From assembly GCA_005518205.2 (NCBI GenBank), contig RFFC02000070.1, positions 1 through 53,024 of the forward strand: DNA of 53,024 nucleotides, written 5' to 3'. Shown here piece by piece: positions 51,397 through 53,024 of this stretch. This stretch comes from Hormoscilla sp. GUM202. Its GTDB lineage: Bacteria > Cyanobacteriota > Cyanobacteriia > Cyanobacteriales > Desertifilaceae. The translations under genes and the position numbers were made by a program. The notes below the pieces were generated by a model. That model had not been told where the DNA came from, searched no databases, and saw only the letters and a list, made by a program, of their open reading frames with translations. Positions within the stretch are counted from its first letter, which is position 1; every line of letters starts with the position of its first letter.

Positions 51397-52094
51397 ATGG
51401 TACAGCAACGAGAACAGTTAAAAACTCCACAAGCGCCAGAGATTATCTATCCCGATAGCGACGGTCAACCAATGGCAGATAACACCACACAATGGAACTG
51501 GATCGTGAAGATCGAGGGAAATCTCGAATTCCTGTTTGCGGCCAATGCCGATGTTTTTGTCGCCGGGGACTTGTTATGGTATCCGGTTGAAGGAAATAAT
51601 CAGATTAGAATGGCACCGGACGCCATGGTTGCCTTTGGCAGGCCCTTGGGCCATCGGGGTTCCTACAAACAATGGGAAGAAGATAGCATCCCCCCCAGGT
51701 AGTGTTTGAAATCTTCTCTCCAAGAAGCAGCCCTGAGGAAATGGACAAGAAATTCGAGTTTTACGAGCGCTATGGGGTGGAAGAATACTACCTCTACGAT
51801 CCAGACAAAGTCAACTTAACCGGTTGGCGGCGTAGGGAAGGAAAATTAGAATCCATCGACCAGATGGATGGTTGGGTAAGTCCCCGACTCAAGGTGCGGT
51901 TTGATTTGACAGGGCCCGAACTACAGATATTCAAAGAATCAGGCGATCGGTTTTTAACTTATGTGGAAATGAGGCAAGAACTCCAAGAACAGGAACGACA
52001 AAGTGCCGAACAGGAACGACAACGTGCCGAAGCGAAAATTAAATTACTTGAGGAACGACTGCAAGAAATGGGCATCGATCCCGAACAGTTGTAA
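51397..52094 (+). pseudogene. Uma2 gene split by a C-tract frameshift, copy 2
   Basis: Same two frames (51397-51702 and 51702-52094) with the same seven-C run and TAGTG junction as at 49592-50289. The frameshift therefore existed before the duplication, or the array is an exact recent copy. Confidence 0.8.
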
Positions 52095-52225
52095 TAGGCG
52101 AGCGCAATTTATATCGGGTCCGTTAGAGAGTAGGGAGGAGTGCCCCAGTCCGAAACTCAGCTCGCCGTATTGCACCAAAATAGGATACAATGTAAACCTA
52201 GTCTTCAGGTAGGAGTACAGTAGAT

Positions 52226-53024
52226 ATGGTACAACAACTAGAAAAGCTCAAAACTCCACAAGCGCCAGAGATTATCTATCCCGATAGCGACGGTCAACCA
52301 ATGGCAGATAATACCACACAATTTCGCTGGATCGTAACGCTCCAGGAAAATCTCGAATTCCTGTTTGCGGCCAATGATGTTTTTGTCGCCGGAGACCTGT
52401 TATGGTATCCGGTTGAAGGAAATAATAAGATTAGAATGGCACCGGACGCCATGGTTGTCTTTGGCAGGCCCTTGGGCCATCGGGGTTCCTACAAACAATG
52501 GGAAGAAGATAACATCCCCCCCCAGGTAGTGTTTGAAATCTTATCTCCAGGAAACCGCCCTGGAGAAATGACCAAGAAATTCGAGCTTTACGAGCGCTAT
52601 GGGGTGGAAGAATACTACCTCTACGATCCAGACAAAGTCAAGTTGACCGGTTGGCGGCGTAGGGAAGGAAAATTACAATCGATCGACCGGTTAGATGGTT
52701 GGGTAAGTCCCCGACTCAAGGTGCGGTTTGATTTGACAGGACCCGAACTACAGATATTCACGGAATCAGGCGATCGGTTTTTAACTTATTCGGAAATAAG
52801 GGAACGGGCCGAACGCCAACAACAACGTGCCGAACGGGAACAACAACGTGCCGAACGGGAACGACAACTCAAAGAACAGGAACAACAACGGGCCGAACGG
52901 GAACAACAACTCAAAGAACAGGAACGACAACGTGCCGAACGGGAACAACAACTCAAAGAACAGGAACAACAACGGGCCGAACGGGAACAACAACGTGCCG
53001 AACGGGAACGACAACTCAAAGAAC
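52226..53024 (+). CDS. Uma2-family protein, copy 3 (cut by the window end)
   Basis: The first ~235 residues are as in copies 1 and 2. After QEQERQRAE the coiled coil leaves their sequence and runs through further RAEREQQ and RAERERQLKEQ units instead of ending in AEAKIKMLYERLQEL. The frame is still open at the last base, so the end is not known. Confidence 0.8.
   Translation, partial: MVQQLEKLKTPQAPEIIYPDSDGQPMADNTTQFRWIVTLQENLEFLFAANDVFVAGDLLWYPVEGNNKIRMAPDAMVVFGRPLGHRGSYKQWEEDNIPPQVVFEILSPGNRPGEMTKKFELYERYGVEEYYLYDPDKVKLTGWRRREGKLQSIDRLDGWVSPRLKVRFDLTGPELQIFTESGDRFLTYSEIRERAERQQQRAEREQQRAERERQLKEQEQQRAEREQQLKEQERQRAEREQQLKEQEQQRAEREQQRAERERQLKE

Larger units (their letters stand above)
48616..53024. 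repeat. 1,805-bp tandem duplication of a two-gene Uma2 unit
   Basis: Gene starts at 48616, 50421 and 52226, and at 49592 and 51397, are each 1,805 bp apart. The spacers between them also look identical (GGGAGGAGTTCCGCTATGAA after each intact copy). Two full units and part of a third are in the window. Confidence 0.9.

Overview
The window looks like a filamentous, Oscillatoriales-type cyanobacterium. The evidence is the very high density of GCGATCGC (HIP1) octamers, cyanobacterial families such as DUF6887/DUF6888, Uma2 nucleases, LRR-Roc-COR proteins and a lanthipeptide-synthetase (LanM) remnant, and many dispersed hairpin repeats. It is an accessory, defence-rich region. Only a few housekeeping-type genes are present: argD, three hsp20 paralogues, an MrfA-type helicase and an SDR oxidoreductase. 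No tRNA, rRNA or CRISPR array was recognised. All functions are read from motifs in the sequence; no database search was possible.

Layout. (1) 1-13.6 kb is a defence island. It holds a 1,020-residue fusion of a SAM-methyltransferase-like domain to a YVDD reverse transcriptase with a long helical C-terminus, a DNA methyltransferase with an SPPY motif, and on the opposite strand a three-gene pPIWI_RE operon (REase, DinG-like helicase, pPIWI) joined by ATGA overlaps. Three copies of a ~230-bp repeat with internal inverted repeats lie before the RT gene, before the methylase and after the methylase. Gene remnants (UvrD-like start, DUF364 end, a 19-residue tail) lie beside or near these copies. 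Related flank sequences (a LanM gene tail plus a TTAACCC repeat) occur at both outer ends of the island. (2) 13.6-20.5 kb has tandem repeats, a MITE, a broken lanM, two tandem hsp20 genes, a frameshifted third hsp20 and an MrfA-like helicase. (3) 20.6-22.4 kb has a secreted beta-helix gene split by a 5'-truncated group II intron. (4) 23.1-25.5 kb is a C5-methylase/HNH restriction-modification pair. (5) 26-34 kb has an SDR gene, three DUF2281 antitoxin copies (two with PIN toxins), a type I CBASS (DncV-like cyclase plus patatin), and an AAA ATPase/DUF4276-like pair with a nonsense codon and an XRE regulator. (6) 34-41.7 kb has argD, channel and PAS remnants, a GNAT gene, a cut-off VapBC pair, an intact AAA/DUF4276 pair, a TumA/TumE-like pair and a frameshifted papain-like peptidase. 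(7) 41.8-48.2 kb has a ROCO gene split around an IS66-type transposase, and a DUF6887 gene fused to a duplicated ROCO tail. (8) 48.6 kb to the end is a 1,805-bp tandem array of Uma2 genes, alternating an intact copy with one split by a C-tract frameshift.

How the genes fit together. Most modules are two- or three-gene conflict systems with overlapping start/stop codons, kept or broken to different degrees. The strongest candidate for an undescribed system is the methyltransferase-RT fusion with its flanking structured repeats, next to a pPIWI_RE operon whose family is predicted to act on nucleic acid invaders.
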